Source: Hemibagrus wyckioides
Lineage: Eukaryota; Chordata; Actinopteri; Siluriformes; Bagridae
Assembly (NCBI RefSeq): GCF_019097595.1
Contig: NC_080712.1
Location: 24,447,146 to 24,511,145, forward strand
DNA: 64,000 bases
Direction of reading: 5' to 3'
The notes beneath the pieces are model-generated. The model did no database searches. It worked only from the letters and a program-made list of their open reading frames with translations, and had not been told where the DNA came from. Of the stretch, positions 1 to 12,500 are shown one piece after another. Both the position numbers and the translations under genes were made by a program. Within the stretch, counting starts at the first letter, position 1. Every line of letters begins with the position of its first letter.

Positions 1-2470
1 CGAATGTCCATAATCTTTCCTGTGTAGATCATGTACTACTGAAGTCTTTGGCTCATGATACAGCACATCAGGTCCAGTTTTCCCATAGACATCCATTAAG
101 CTACATTGTCCAGATTTAGGCATTTCTTTTGCTGGGAATTTGTCTTCCTCTTCTTCATCCCCATACAAGAACTTCTCTTCATCTTCAATATCTACAAAGC
201 TTTTCTTTTTATCTGGTGGTTGGACTACTGCCTCTGCCATCACACTGAGTAGCTGAGTGAGGTCTGAATGCTCCTGGCTGCTACTTTCATGAGGGAGATG
301 GAACCCATGCCCACTCTCTTTGGTCGGCTGTAATTTGCTTATGAGCTCTTCAAATGCACTGGCATTAGAATTTTGAGCCAACGCTGATGCCAGCAAGTCT
401 GGGTCCATGTTTTTAGTCACTGCACATAGTAACTGTTCCGCATCCTTTGAAAGACTACTGCCTGAATTCCCTTGTGGAGAGTCAGTATTCTAAAACCATT
501 GGATAACAGTTTAATTAGATATTATACAAAGAATGATCTAAAAATAGACAGCTACCTATGACAAATGAAAAAATGTGTACATCTTGTATCCGTTAAATGA
601 TTCAGTAAAATTTAGTATCAAATTATACTGACCTGTCCAATCATGGGAGAATCTGTTTCAGAGGAGTCAACTCTCTTTTTTAAGATGGATTTAGTGGGCA
701 TCGACAGCATGTCCTCCAGTTCTTTACGCCGACGGGCCCTCTCAAGCTCACTAAACTCATCGTTATGTCTCTTATTGTCTCTGCTGTTCCTGCTACGGCT
801 ACTACTGCTACTGCCACTGCAGCTCCGGCTCCGACCTCTGCTCCGGCCACGGCTCTTACCCCTGCTCCGGCCCCGGCTCCTTCCCCTGCTCCGGGTTCTG
901 CTTCTGCTGTGTGGTCTACTCTTGCTCCGTGCCCTGCTCCTTGCTCTACTCCTTCCCCTGCTCCGGGACCTACTTCTACTCCTGCTCCGTGGTCTGCTAC
1001 GTCCTCGGCTCTGCGCCCTGCTGCGGCTAACTGCACGACTACGGCTCCTGCTGCGAGGCCGACTTCTGCTGTGAATTCTGTCTGGACTGCGGCTCCAGCC
1101 CCTGTTCCTACAATGGCTCTGACTGTGCCTTCTTGAACCCCGTTCATCGTGGCCGCCCTCATAGCTTGACCGGCGTGGAGAATAATCTCTGTGAGGGGAT
1201 ATAAAAAAAAAACACCACCACACAATCCAGCTGTTCAGTCAGTTGTTTAAGGTCATTCAGTAACAAGCCGGTGGTGCTTTACATGTTTTGCAAGGGGTTA
1301 TGAGAAAAGTTTGAGCTATCAGATATGGTCCATTGGGCAGTTGTACTTTCAAAAGGTGTCAATGCTATTTGCTAACAAAATTAAAGACTTTTTTTTTTCA
1401 TTCTCACGGCACAGTGATGAATTTATGTATTCAGGCAGTATTTAATCAACTAGAATTAAAGACCACAGGTTTAGGCTCTCTCTTTGAGCAACAGAAAAGC
1501 TTTGGCCCCATAATCATGAGATCACAAGTTCAAACCCCAACCCCCATTCCCTTTTGCCACTCTCTTTCACAGTGTCTGAAAACAACTTGCGGAGAAAGGG
1601 TGACGGACTATAAATTTAACTATGCATGCGTTTTCCTGCTTTAAGCGTCTTTATCTAAAAGCGATCCCGGTGTGCTGCAAACCAAATTCTAGCTTTTTTT
1701 TCTATAGAAAAAAAATAGACTTTACCTGGCATAGGGCATATCTGCTCCTTTGCTCTGGGATAAACCGGTCAACTCGTTGCCCACAGTTATAACAAGACTA
1801 TGGTCAGTAGGGAGACCAGCACGTGGGGGTGAAGGGGTATATCTCTGTAGGAAAGTAAGAATGCAAATAAATACAAAATAATCTGTAAATGTGATCATAA
1901 AGCTGTAAATAGGAGAGGAATTTGTTTCTGTAAGGAGAAGTACAACAGTACACACTGCTGGTCCTGTTGTAACCTCTTCCCTTCACAAAATGTCCAGTGA
2001 AGAGGGTACAACAGGACCAGTGATGTGATCTAAGAAAAAAAAGCACATACTAACATACTAAGTTGTACCTAACCAGAGTATGTCACTCATGTGACACCAT
2101 TTTATTCCCTAGAATACAGTCTGGGACGCAGAATTAGTATAAACATTGCGTCATCACGCAGGTAACCCAGTGCTACTTAACGGCCAAGCAGAGTGTAGTA
2201 ATCAAGTCAGCCTACATGGCCGTAGTCTCTAGGGGGAGGCCCATCGCCTCTGTAGTCTTCAGCCGACCCTCTGCCCGGTGATGAGTAGCGCCTCCTCGGA
2301 TGCTCCGGGTGCCGTCGGTAGCCATGCTGATAGCCGATGCTGTCTCGCGCGTGCTCATTCCGGTACGGAGCGCTGGGGAAAGAACTCGCAGGAGGCGGGC
2401 CGCGGGGAGCAAAACCCCGAGACGCTGCAGGAGGATACGCTCCTCGGTGCGGCCTAGGACCTCGGTACAT
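1..2470 (-). CDS. znf318: ZNF318-like protein, 5' part (gene A), runs off left edge
   Basis: Four coding exons are visible: 2216-2470 (ATG at 2470), 1726-1844, 633-1188 and 1-489, which is open at the window edge. All have GT-AG borders and consistent phases. Exon 1 starts MYRGPRPHRG and is Gly/Pro/Arg-rich. Exon 2 has SLVITVGNEL, close to the SLRITVGN segment of human ZNF318. Exon 3 holds a long Arg-Ser region followed by FSELERARRRKELEDML and TKSILKKR, matching the ZNF318 RELDLARRK and KKSILKKR segments. Exon 4 contains DIEDEEKFLYGDEEEDK, also ZNF318-like. The C-terminal part with the zinc fingers lies outside the window. ZNF318 is a nuclear protein linked to hormone-receptor regulation and B-cell IgD/IgM splicing; that role is family knowledge. 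A tandem ZNF318-like gene lies upstream at 9.5-13.6 kb, so which copy is the true orthologue is not settled. Confidence 0.85.
633..1188 (-). other. RS-repeat region of gene A exon 3
   Basis: This single exon encodes about 185 residues. More than half form runs of alternating Arg-Ser with Gly, Ala and Pro substitutions, ending in a Ser-rich stretch just before RNSRDNKRHNDEF. RS domains of this type are found in splicing-associated nuclear proteins. The opposite strand gives long Leu-rich and Ala/Pro-rich ORFs here. They are mirror images of the RS codons and are not genes. Confidence 0.8.
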
Positions 2471-2660
2471 GGCGCCAGCCGCCCGTTCCAGCAGACAGCC
2501 GTTTCGGATCCAGTGGCCTTTATTTGCCTACCCAAAGCGAATTACACAAAGCAATCCGAATTGAAATCACTACTCAAACTCAGTAGGTACATACATCAGC
2601 GCTCGTAACCAAACCGTGTTAAAACTACTTCCTGCACCGCCATTCGTCTATCTAAACAGG
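2471..2660 (-). promoter_or_regulatory. Probable promoter and 5' UTR of gene A
   Basis: The stretch just upstream of the gene A start codon is richer in C, G and CpG than the flanks. On the plus strand it has ETS-like motifs (CTTCCTG near 2627, CAGGAAATGACG near 2655), the second overlapping a CRE-like TGACG. No TATA box was seen. The transcription start was not determined. Confidence 0.35.
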
Positions 2661-4546
2661 AAATGACGTACAGCCGGTCTCTGCCAATCATATTCTTCTT
2701 ATTTGTTCTTTATTATTGTTTACTGGGTTGTGTGCAGGGGATGCAGTTTCTGAGTGCACACAATGATGGGTTTATGATTTAGAAGAAACAATATAATAGT
2801 TTTTAATAGATTGGCAGACTGGCAGCTAATCATGTGGTATCTAAGTGTTTAAGGTGTTGGACTGCTGATCAGAAGGTTGTGACATTGAATCCCAGGTCCA
2901 CCAAGCTGTCACTGTTGGGCCCCTGAGCAAGGCCCTTAACCCTCGATTGCTCAGTTGTCTAAAATGAGATGTCGCTCTGGATTATGCCAAATGCCAGAAA
3001 TGTAAATGTACTCTATAGCCAGATATTTAGTACATTATTAAAATGCTTTTTTTTTTTTTTTAACTTGTGAACTTGGCACACTTAGAAAATATTTTAAGTT
3101 TTAATTATTAAAAACCAATGAATAACACTTGAAACCTGTTTAATTAAAGTGAGCAGTCTATAAAGCTTAATAACCAAAAGATAGAGTCTTTATTGTCATT
3201 GTAGCGATGCAACAAAATTTGGTTGGTAGCTCTCAGAGACATTTATAATAAAAGAACTTTATAATAGTAATAAATATAAATTAATGATATATGCAGGTCA
3301 CTCAGAAGTCTTACCTGTGTAGTAAAACTACCAGCTATGAAACATTGCATAATATGGCTTTTTTTCTTTCATGAATGCAACACAACCAATATTAACAATA
3401 GACAATTTATTTACACCTCCCAGAAATTCTGCTGCACAATAAAGAACACCGCTTACAGTCACATCCTGATCCATGTTTAATATTTTTAATAATTGTGCAA
3501 TTCAAATATTTGACTTTACAGAAACCATTATATATAAGCTGCACAAAGCATTTAGGGTCTCGCCAAAACAAAGAATACTAGACATAGTATGCTATTTTCT
3601 AGAGAAATTCATACACATACACAACTATACACAAACATTATGCTTAGACAATTAAAAATAATTCAGTAAAATCCCACTGGTTGTTATTGTATCCATGTAC
3701 AAAAACAAGCGGGCTTCACAGTTTATTCCAAAGGATTTATTCCTTCCTCTCCTTCAGGTCCATGGGTACATGCAGTCCAGCAGGTGATCGAAGTATACTT
3801 CTAAATCTATCCCAAAAACACAGTAAACTAAAGGAGTTCCCTAACATCCTGGAAAAAAGAAAAGCAACCACTGTATGGACATCAAACTGATGTTTGTAAT
3901 GGGAAAGGTTTTTTGGGGTTTTTTTTTAAATAAAGACTATCCATTGACATTTCTGGCTATTATATCATTTTATTGCAGAAGGCATAAAAGCATAGCACAC
4001 ACAACATATGTTGAACAGATGTACATAAATACATTGTTAGGAAACAGAATTTTGCACTTACAGTACAACAAGCAAAACTTATTGTGTATGTATGTATGTA
4101 TGTATATGCACAAAATGTGACCAAAAGAGTTAACAAAGGCACAATTAGCTTATTTAAAAGGTTTTGGATTTGTTTTTGTTTTGTTTAAAAAGAAAGAAAG
4201 CTAGATAGACAGACAGACAGATAGAAAGAAGGAAACTCAGTGCATTAAATAAAGAGACGGCATCGAGTCGAGTATTGTCTTTTATTTTTTTGTTCTCATT
4301 TTTTAACAACCATAATAAAAAACTAAATCTACATATAATTACAGAAATTACTAAATATTAACAGACAACAGAAGTTTTAACACTCATTTAGTGTTAAGTT
4401 CATTTAATAAAACATGCACTTGCATTCAGATAAGATAAGCATAGGGCTGATATCCAACTGTAACACTGAAAGAAGTATAAGAATGAATTCCAAGAATGAG
4501 TTTCACAGTACAAAAGAGATACTGAAAGATTAGGATAAAAATCGTT
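2661..4546. other. Spacer between genes A and B
   Basis: AT-rich DNA with no convincing coding exon. It contains a V-SINE-like element (2836-3010), a short TATG repeat (about 4087-4105), a GACA/GATA run (about 4200-4227) and an AATAAA on the minus strand near 4280 that could end the transcript carrying the SGNH exon. Confidence 0.5.
2836..3010 (+). repeat. tRNA-derived SINE (V-SINE-like)
   Basis: The 5' part resembles tRNA box A (TTTAAGGTGTTGGACTGCTG) and box B (GGTTGTGACATTGAATCCC). The middle has the GGCCCTTAACCCTC core, and the 3' end reads CTCTGGATTATGCCAAATGC, close to the TCTGGATAAG-GCCAAATGC tail of fish V-SINEs. A second, better preserved copy lies at 62080-62285. Confidence 0.75.
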
Positions 4547-5166
4547 TTAGCTTTCAGAAGTCTCTGGCTCACTTATCTCACTTTCCCACTTCTCAAGAAA
4601 GTCTTGCATGTTTAAGTTAAAAGTGTCGATCCCTTTACCAGACAGGTGAACTCCATCTGGTCTGTAGAGGCCAGTATCCAGTTTTGGCAAAATGTTGTCA
4701 TGTGTCAATGAAGAACCCCCAAGCTCTGCCATAATACCGCGTATTGTTTTGTTGATCGCCTGTCGCATGTTGTTCACTGCCGTGCTGTCATTTGAGTGTC
4801 TCCAGGATTTGCGTGGCAGGATGTCTGACCAAACGAGACGGCATTCAGGAAAAATGCTCTTCAGTGAAATCAGGTCTTTCTTCACTGCTAATACAAAGGT
4901 CTCTGGGGTCATCGTGCCAAGATCATTTCCACCCAGATGAATAAGGATCACGTCAGGTTTGGGCCAGTTGTCCTTTAGTTGGAGTAGCTGGGGCAGAAGC
5001 TGTTGCCATGTCATGCCCTGCACACCCTTCCACCAGATGCGTACAGTATTGGGGTCCATACCAAGCTGCATACCTATTTCAGGAGATGTGGCCCTCTTCT
5101 CAGCCCAGAACACAAGGGAGTGGCCACATATCCAGACATTCTTTACTTCTGTTCGGATAACTTTTC
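4547..5166 (-). CDS. SGNH hydrolase-domain terminal exon, Ngaro/DIRS-like origin
   Basis: An acceptor (TTTTACATTTTCACAG) precedes the exon, which encodes 205 further residues and a TAA stop at 4547. SGNH blocks are intact: ICGHSLVFWAEKRA (nucleophile Ser in GHS), HLGGNDLGT (GGND, block III) and YRPDGVHLSGKG (DGVH, catalytic Asp and His). This family is best known from Ngaro-type tyrosine-recombinase retrotransposons and related vertebrate sequences. No reverse transcriptase or recombinase flanks it here, no in-frame stop interrupts it, and it starts at a good splice acceptor, so it looks like a host-spliced exon. The nearest upstream exon, 9517-9610 of gene B, ends with one extra base and this exon needs exactly two bases to complete that codon (G+GA), so a read-through fusion is possible. 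It could instead be a separate gene with unseen 5' exons. Substrate unknown. Confidence 0.7.
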
Positions 5167-5765
5167 CTGTGAAAATGTAAAAGTATAGGTCAGTCTGCTT
5201 GAACAAGAGGAGTGGGTTCTGTCTGTCTAAAACAGTGGTTAATATTTTAAAAAAAAATCCACTTAAAAGCAAGGTGAACAATGAATGAATAAAAAAAAAA
5301 TCACCGATCACAGAAATGGACATATGTAATACTCCTATTATTTTCAACTTTACACCATCAAAGGTTTCTACAGTAAGCATTTTGCACATAAGAACTAGTG
5401 TTCCTGACTTTAACAAAGCACCACACATTTAATAGACACAATTACTTTGAGCAGTTTTATTCAGACACGAGTTGGACTTTGTGTTTTGACAGTAGATCAG
5501 ACCAAAAACAGACTGATGCTTTGTTCACATATGCAGTGATTTTCTCTCTTCAAATGAGAATTCTTGCTGCCAAAATAAAACATTCCGGAAGGTTAGAGTT
5601 ATAAATTTTAACAGTGCATATATGCATCATATATGAGATGAAGGAGAAGCATTTTGTTCTCTTTCCATGGATCACGTGTGTCCTACTGTCTTCTGACCAA
5701 CTTGTAGTCGCTGCATCAAGTCGCTCCGTATTTGCATGAACTTTTCTCAACTTTGTTGTGTCGCT

Positions 5766-5861
5766 GGACACTCCCACACCTGGACACTCCCACACCTGGA
5801 CACTCCCACACCTGGACACTCCCACACCTGGACACTCCCACACCTGGACACTCCCACACCT
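5766..5861. repeat. 16-bp minisatellite, six perfect copies
   Basis: The unit GGACACTCCCACACCT occurs six times in a row without a mismatch, 96 bp in total. The array opens apparent ORFs on both strands (SHTWTLPHLD and GVGVSRCGSVQVWE types) that are artefacts of the repeat. Confidence 0.95.
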
Positions 5862-7959
5862 GGACGTCAACGGTCGCAGACACTTGTGTCACCAGAAGTC
5901 ACCAGCTCTCATTGAAAATAAATAAAAGGTCTCCAGTTGCTTTGCTCTGTGCGAACAGAACACAGCATGAGCTGTTCAAGCTAGTGCCAGCTATCCTACT
6001 TGATTAAACTGATCAATAAATGTTTTTCTAATTGCCTGACTATTTACCCACAATTTTGCATAAGTAGCACTAACTTAAATTCTACTAGCTAAATGTAACT
6101 GCACTTATCACTGTACTCTGATGTTTTCAGAATGAAGTATTAAATTGTTAACCAAGCTTAGGAAAAGCCCAGATCACTGTGCATTCTATATTGCAAAAGC
6201 TGCTGTTCAGTCAGAATCTCACAGTTTGCAGTGCAAAGCTTGCAGTATTTAAATTTGAGGTGATGCTTTACCTTACTATTAAGGCAGATGTGGAACTGAA
6301 ACCATCTGAGGTCAGCTACTATTGCAATAATATCCAGGCAGGTACAGTGACACAGGTGAAGGGGCAAGTGGGCTCACACCAAGAAATCACCACAAGCATG
6401 CACACACTTGCACACACTCCTCAGAGTTGAAAAGCTCAAAGAAACGCAAATATTGCCATGCAGGATATTTCTGAGCATCCTCTTCTCTGAAGGCATGGCT
6501 GGTGCTTCCTGGTGGTCTATTAGACCAACATCCCTGCTGTTTACTTGTCATGGTGATCAAAGTGTGCCCATAAATACTTATTCTATCTAATTCAGTGGAT
6601 GTAGGGGCACTATAAGATCTGATATTCTTCTAACACTCTAAACCATGGCATAGATCCCATCTAAAAAAATAAGGTGACAATACTTAAGAGGATTCTCAAC
6701 TCATTTTTAAGGCTCACTTCCCTTTTTTCCCTACTCCTGACATACCGGAGGTCTTGTTCAACTCCGTTACCTTTAAAAACAAGACAGCTGGATCAGGAGT
6801 TGAAAATAATCTAGGGTATAACACTAGCAGAGTAACTACCTAAACATAACAGCTTTTGTCTTCAGTAGATCATGTGTATGGAATTGTGCATACACAGGGT
6901 AACATTTCAAACCCTGACCAGGAAAATCCAAAAACCCCCCCCTCAAAATGGAATTCTTACTCAGTACTTTCCTACAGTAAACTAAGAAGAACTTTTTTAA
7001 ATGCGTTATGTGATTTATATTAGTATTTACTTGAGATTCATCAACGTATAGAAATCTTAGCATTTGACAAGGTAAACAAACATCACCCATCACAGTTAGC
7101 TGGCTAGATTGCTGCTACCAGAAGACAAATACCGTGGCTTCCGAGGTGACAAGCATAGTACAGCAGCAACTAAATGTTACTTTCTGTAGGAAACACTAAT
7201 AGATTTTAGAATAATGGGTAAAGAAAGTAAAGTCAAGTCAAGTCAAGTCAAGAGTGCAAAAAGTGTGTAAAAGGAAGGATGTCTGTCTGGTTCTTATAAT
7301 AAGTAACTTATTGTAACAGTAAGAGTTAGTTAAACCTAGCGCTCTCAACCACAGTATATGTGGATTAGTTCAAGCTTACACAAGCAGGACGAGTCCATCC
7401 AGCCCACCTATAGACTAAGGTGGTGATGTCTACCACACTGTAGAGGCTTCAGCTTCAAGGATACTTCTAGGTTATCTGGCCACCATCATATTTGTGCCTC
7501 GTGTGAGGTGGCCGATAACATGGAAATATTATTCCAGGTTATTCTTTGGGCTGGGTAAACTTTCCAGTTCACTTAGCTGAAAATCAATCAATTGATCGGT
7601 CGATCAATCAATTAACCAACCTAACCATCTACCTATCTATCCATCTACCCATCCAAATTGAAATGAGAGAGAGAGAGATTCAGAAAGTATTTAGTTTTTG
7701 CACATTTGTTATACATTTTAATTTAAATTGACATATTAATCCATTAACTTACACACAATAATACACAATGACAAAGCAAAGACATGCTTTTAGAGATTCT
7801 TGCACATGTATTCAAAATCAAAAACTATTTTTCCTACCCAATCAAAGTATATTGAATACTGATAAGTATTCAGATAATAGTTTAAGGCACTCCAAAGTTG
7901 AGGCATTGCTATAATTATATTGAGAAGTCTCTAGAAGTTTTGTAGAACATTATTTCACC

Positions 7960-8720
7960 TTTGGCAAATTCAACTGATTAGACACGATTTAGAAAGGCAC
8001 ATCCCTATGTATAGAAGGTCCCAATGCAATTCAAGCCATGAAGTCCAAAAAACTGTTTGCAAATTTGTAGAGATCAAAATGTGTTGAGAAAGACCTGGAC
8101 AAAGGTACTGTTTCTGAATCTTTAAAATGATCCCAGGGGCACAATAGACTCCATCAATGTGAAATGAAATACATTTTGAACAACCATGTTTCTTCCTAGA
8201 GCTTGTCGCAGTAACCAGTCTAGGAACCAAAAGACCACAATAAGAGCTTCAGAATTCCTTTGCAGAGATATGAGAAGTTGCTAGAATCTCAAAAATACTC
8301 CACGCACTAACTCAATACAGAAGCAAATACGGAGTTGAAACCCAGGAAATACTCATTAAGTTCAGTAACACCATCCAGCATCATGCTATGGGTGCTTCCT
8401 AGCAGCAGGCACTGGTCAGAATTACCAAGAATACCAAGATTATCATTGCCTGGAGTAGCTTTGGGATAGTCTCTGAATGTTCTTGAGGGGCAGAGATTGA
8501 ACATTGGAGTTTGATCTATGGAGAGACTAAAAGGTGGCAGCTCAGAGGCTAACAATCCAACACGACTGAGCTTGAAAGGTTTTGCCAGCAAGTAATGGAA
8601 AAGACCAACCCAAATCAATGTGTGCAATGCTCAGAAAATATTGAAAGCGTAATTGCTGCCAAATGTGGTTGTTCTACAATGTACTGAATAAAGCGTCTTA
8701 ACACTCATCTAAATAAGAGT
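7960..8720 (+). mobile_element. Degenerate Tc1/mariner-like transposon remnant
   Basis: The plus strand retains phrases typical of fish Tc1 transposase genes in the expected order: a GAACAACCATG-TTCTTCCTAGAGC block near 8180, CAGAATTCCTTTGCAGAGAT near 8250, CCAGCATCATGCTATGGGTG near 8375, then AGCAGGCACTGGTCAG. Many stops and indels break the frame. No terminal repeats were resolved. Confidence 0.7.
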
Positions 8721-9516
8721 TTTTGGTTTTTAATAAATGTACAGAAATGTTTTTGCATTGTCATTGCATTTTTTTTTATGTGGGCTAGAAAGTAAGAAAA
8801 TTAAATAGAGTGCAAAAACTGAAGGGGTCTGAAGAGCCAAAATTAGGCAAACCCCCAGTTAACAAAAGCAGATTTAACAATTAACAGTGCACTGTATGTA
8901 GAATGAATCAATTTAACGATGTACATGTTGCCCACACGCTCGTGTAGCCAGTTTATGTGTTACTACTTTGCATGCCTTAAACGCTCTTAAAACATATTTT
9001 AAACAGAAAGGAAGCTATTGAAACTAGTGACCTTGCTGTGACCTTGATCCAGTCTGAGTAAATTCAAAATCTGATTAGTTCATCTGCTGGTTACACTCAA
9101 AATATCTATACAAACCTACCAACATTCAACCACTTGAGACATCTCCCTTCAAAAGTCTCAAATGGAAAATGGATGGATTTTATCCACACTACTCCTACAT
9201 TCTCTATCTTCTTGTTTAGACCTTCATCACTGGTTTGACTGATTTTACCTAACTACTGCCGGATGTCCAGTAATTCTGACAGCCCTAGCAGAATCATCCT
9301 TTCCAAGAGTGATAACTTAAATCTAAAGCATCACCTACATAATTCTTTCTTGGCTATAACAGAATTAGCCAAGTGAAGGCCCAATTGGCCCTGTGTTTAA
9401 CATATAGCTAAAACTAGTCTAATAACTGCAGTTCATTTTCTGGCCATGGCTCTGGCAGTGGGGTTATTGTTAAATATGCCTCATTGCTATAAACGTTATA
9501 AATACTGCTATGATAC

Positions 9517-12500
9517 CTGGTGCTGATTTCTGGTTTTGTCCTCGTGTTCGCTGGGCTTCCATTTGCTGTTCCTTCTTCAGTCTCATTCTCTGATTAAACT
9601 GCTCCAGCTGCTCCAAACAAAAGCGTTAAAAACGATTTCAAGAGCCTAACACTGAATGCAAGCATTACATGAACTAAGCATGTAACAAAACATCTCTTCC
9701 CTTAACTGAATGCTCCCAAATCTACTCAACCAATGGTACATGAATACAAAGAATTTATAGTAAGAATAGCTTTTCCATGTGGGTCTGAGAAGAACGCCAA
9801 CATACCCTTTTTTTCTGTTTAGCCTTGATGTCATCTTCCATCATGGGTGCCTTTTGGGATTCAGTTTCACCTTCAGTATTATTAGGCTCTTTTTGTGTCT
9901 GTATGGTAATGACAGTACATACTTCCTTGGCCGCAGAAAGCTTTACACTAACAGAATTCTGCACTGTTTGCACTGTTTGTATTGTTTTGAGACACCTGCT
10001 TTGTGGAATGGGTTTTGTCTTAGCCTGCTGGGTGGTATAACCAGAGCTGCTAGGCTGCATGGCAAAGCCAAACTGGCCTGATGTGGGTGGATAAGGAGCT
10101 GTTGGAGGAGGACCATAAGTTCCTGGTGCGGTAAAAGTAGAGTGTGCTGGATAGAACTGGGCAGGGCTTGGTGGCATCATTAATGAAGGGCCGGCAGATG
10201 CTGTATAATCCGCATAGCCAGGTGGTAATTGAGAGGGTATTGTCGGATAGCCAGTAGCATAATGCAGAGGATTTACAGAAACTGACCCATAGGGATTTTG
10301 TTCTCCTTCCATAGCATAACTATAGTGCTGGGAATCTGGCTTGACATTAACATGGTGTGCAGCTGAGGAGTATTCACTGGATATTTGAGTATACTGCAAA
10401 GTAGCAGACTGAACTGCTGAGAAGGCTTCATGCGAGACTTCTGGTGGAGCAATTTTATATGGCTCTGGTGTCATTTGTTTGGCTTCTGGACTGTTCCTAA
10501 TAGTCCTTTTAAGGCTAAAAATGTCCCGTTCCCCAGCTGCGGCGTCGTCGTGACGATACTTCAGAGAATCCAAATAGCTCATGTAGACCTCACGTTTAGA
10601 GGTTTTGGCAGGGGATACAGAACGGCCACCCTCAGAATCAGTTGAATGACTACTATCTCTTCGATCATACCTACGTACTGATCGTTCATCTTTGTGATCA
10701 GAAGAGTGAGACCTCCGAGGTTTGACTTTCTTACCATACAGGCGCTCATTTGTCCTATCAGCTAGCTTGCTTATATCGGTCGTGTCTAAATTAAGACCAA
10801 TGGTTTGCAGAAGATCCTGAATTGTTTTATAGTGGCTTGCTTTTTGGTCCGCATCTTCGTGGGAATCCTCTGATTTGCGTTGCACTGAGCTTAGGCTGCC
10901 TTCTACTCTGCGCTTGTTAGATGTTTTTTGTCTTTTGTGTCTCTCTCTGTCCTCTACATATTTCGAGTCATCATAGTATGGCTCATCAGTGTAACGATCT
11001 TGTGACGGTTTAAATTTATCACACACCTCCATAAATTTTTCATGCTCTTCTGAAAGTCTGCTCTGACTACTAGTAGGTGTTGCCTCTCCATAAAGGAACC
11101 GATTCTCAGGCTTAGCTTCAATGCCATATTTCATTCCAACAATTTTGGAAAAGCCACTACCATCTACCACAGCTCTTTCATGTGGTAACAGATCGTCCTG
11201 GGAGCTTTCAATTATGCTTTCTTTATGTCCCAACATAGGATTCATTTTCTGTCTGTTGCCCATTAAGGGATAGGTGTCTTCATTGCAATCCGTTTCTTTG
11301 AATGGATCATACAATTCATCACCACAAGACACCTTTCTTTCTTTCTGCTCTTGTGGGATCCTCCGACTCTCCAGTGGATCAGAATCTTTTCTAGCATCTC
11401 TCAACAATGAAGACAGCAAATTTGAATCTGCTTTATTTAAAGCACCAAGGAAGCGTTCCATTTGTGTTGCAAGATTACTCTTACGCATTGAAGCTGAAGC
11501 CTGGGTTGAGGAAACCTCACTTGTGGAAGCCTGGTTACAATCCTTGTGAGAAAACTGGGATATCTGGGAAGGTGAGGTTGAATAACTTTGGTCTTTGGAC
11601 TCTCTGGTACTTTTTTGGTCATAAAATGAACCAGAACTTGACTGAAATGACTGCTGACCAATTGCCTTGTTATTGCTTGTATTTGAACTGGTAGAGGCGT
11701 CAATCAGTTTCTTGAAAAAATCAACAGTATTAGAGGGCACTGATGGTGGATTACACGGTTTTTTAAATGAAGCATCTGAAGGCTCAGAGGGATTGAGGAA
11801 AGTTGAGCTATCATCTTTAAGTTGTTTAGACATTGAAAAAAGAGCATACTGACCAGCTGAAGTCAAATCCTTCTGTAAAACAAAGAAAAATTAAATCATT
11901 ATTTGAAATCTTTTCATTCATCTTTCCCTAATGAGCATTAAAAATTATCCAGTAATGTACTTCAGTACAATTTTCCTTCTCCAGGATTAGTAGGGAAAAA
12001 GAAGAAAGGCAAAGTGATTTCTAGCCCCTTCAATGCAGAGTGCAACTGCTTACATGGTGTAAAAGCAACACTACTGGATCTTTCCTGTCATTAAAACACT
12101 TTTATTAACGCATTTATCCATCAGTGTATATGAAAAAACTAATAAATATATTAATATAGGAAATTATTGTTGCATTTCTATATGCAAAATCTAGCATATG
12201 CACAATAAATAAAAATAATATAGTTTGATAAGCCAGAATTATAGACTACATTTAATGTAATATAACTGTTCTGCAATCATTTTGGTGAACAGTGTGGAAC
12301 ACCTGGTGATGGCAACATTCTCACCTAGAAAAGTGAGAACAGGTAGACAAAGGTACAACAGTTACAAATGTGTACAAAATACCTTGCAGTCGTCCTAACA
12401 TTAATCTACACCGACTACAGATTATGAGTGAAATGAGACAAACCTGTGGCTGTTCAGTAACAGATTCTGACCGCTTCTTCAGAATGGACTTCTTTGGCTG

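Larger units (their letters stand above)
5167..9516. other. Large intron or intergenic stretch with repeats
   Basis: No coding exon was recognised. If gene B joins the SGNH exon, this is a 4.35-kb intron; otherwise it is intergenic. It contains a 16-bp minisatellite (5766-5861), a short TCAAG tandem run (about 7230-7251) and a Tc1-like remnant (about 7960-8720). Confidence 0.5.

Noticed and set aside
643..1136. Long plus-strand Leu-rich and Ala/Pro-rich ORFs over gene A exon 3
   Set aside because: They are the antisense readings of the RS-repeat codons. The minus-strand frame has matching splice sites and ZNF318 motifs.
5550..6007. ORFs with GVGVSRCGSVQVWE and SHTWTLPHLDTPT repeats
   Set aside because: They follow the 16-bp minisatellite. 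No splice context or domain.
8307..8627. 106-residue minus-strand ORF
   Set aside because: It is the antisense of a decayed Tc1 copy (plus-strand phrase CCAGCATCATGCTATGGGTG).
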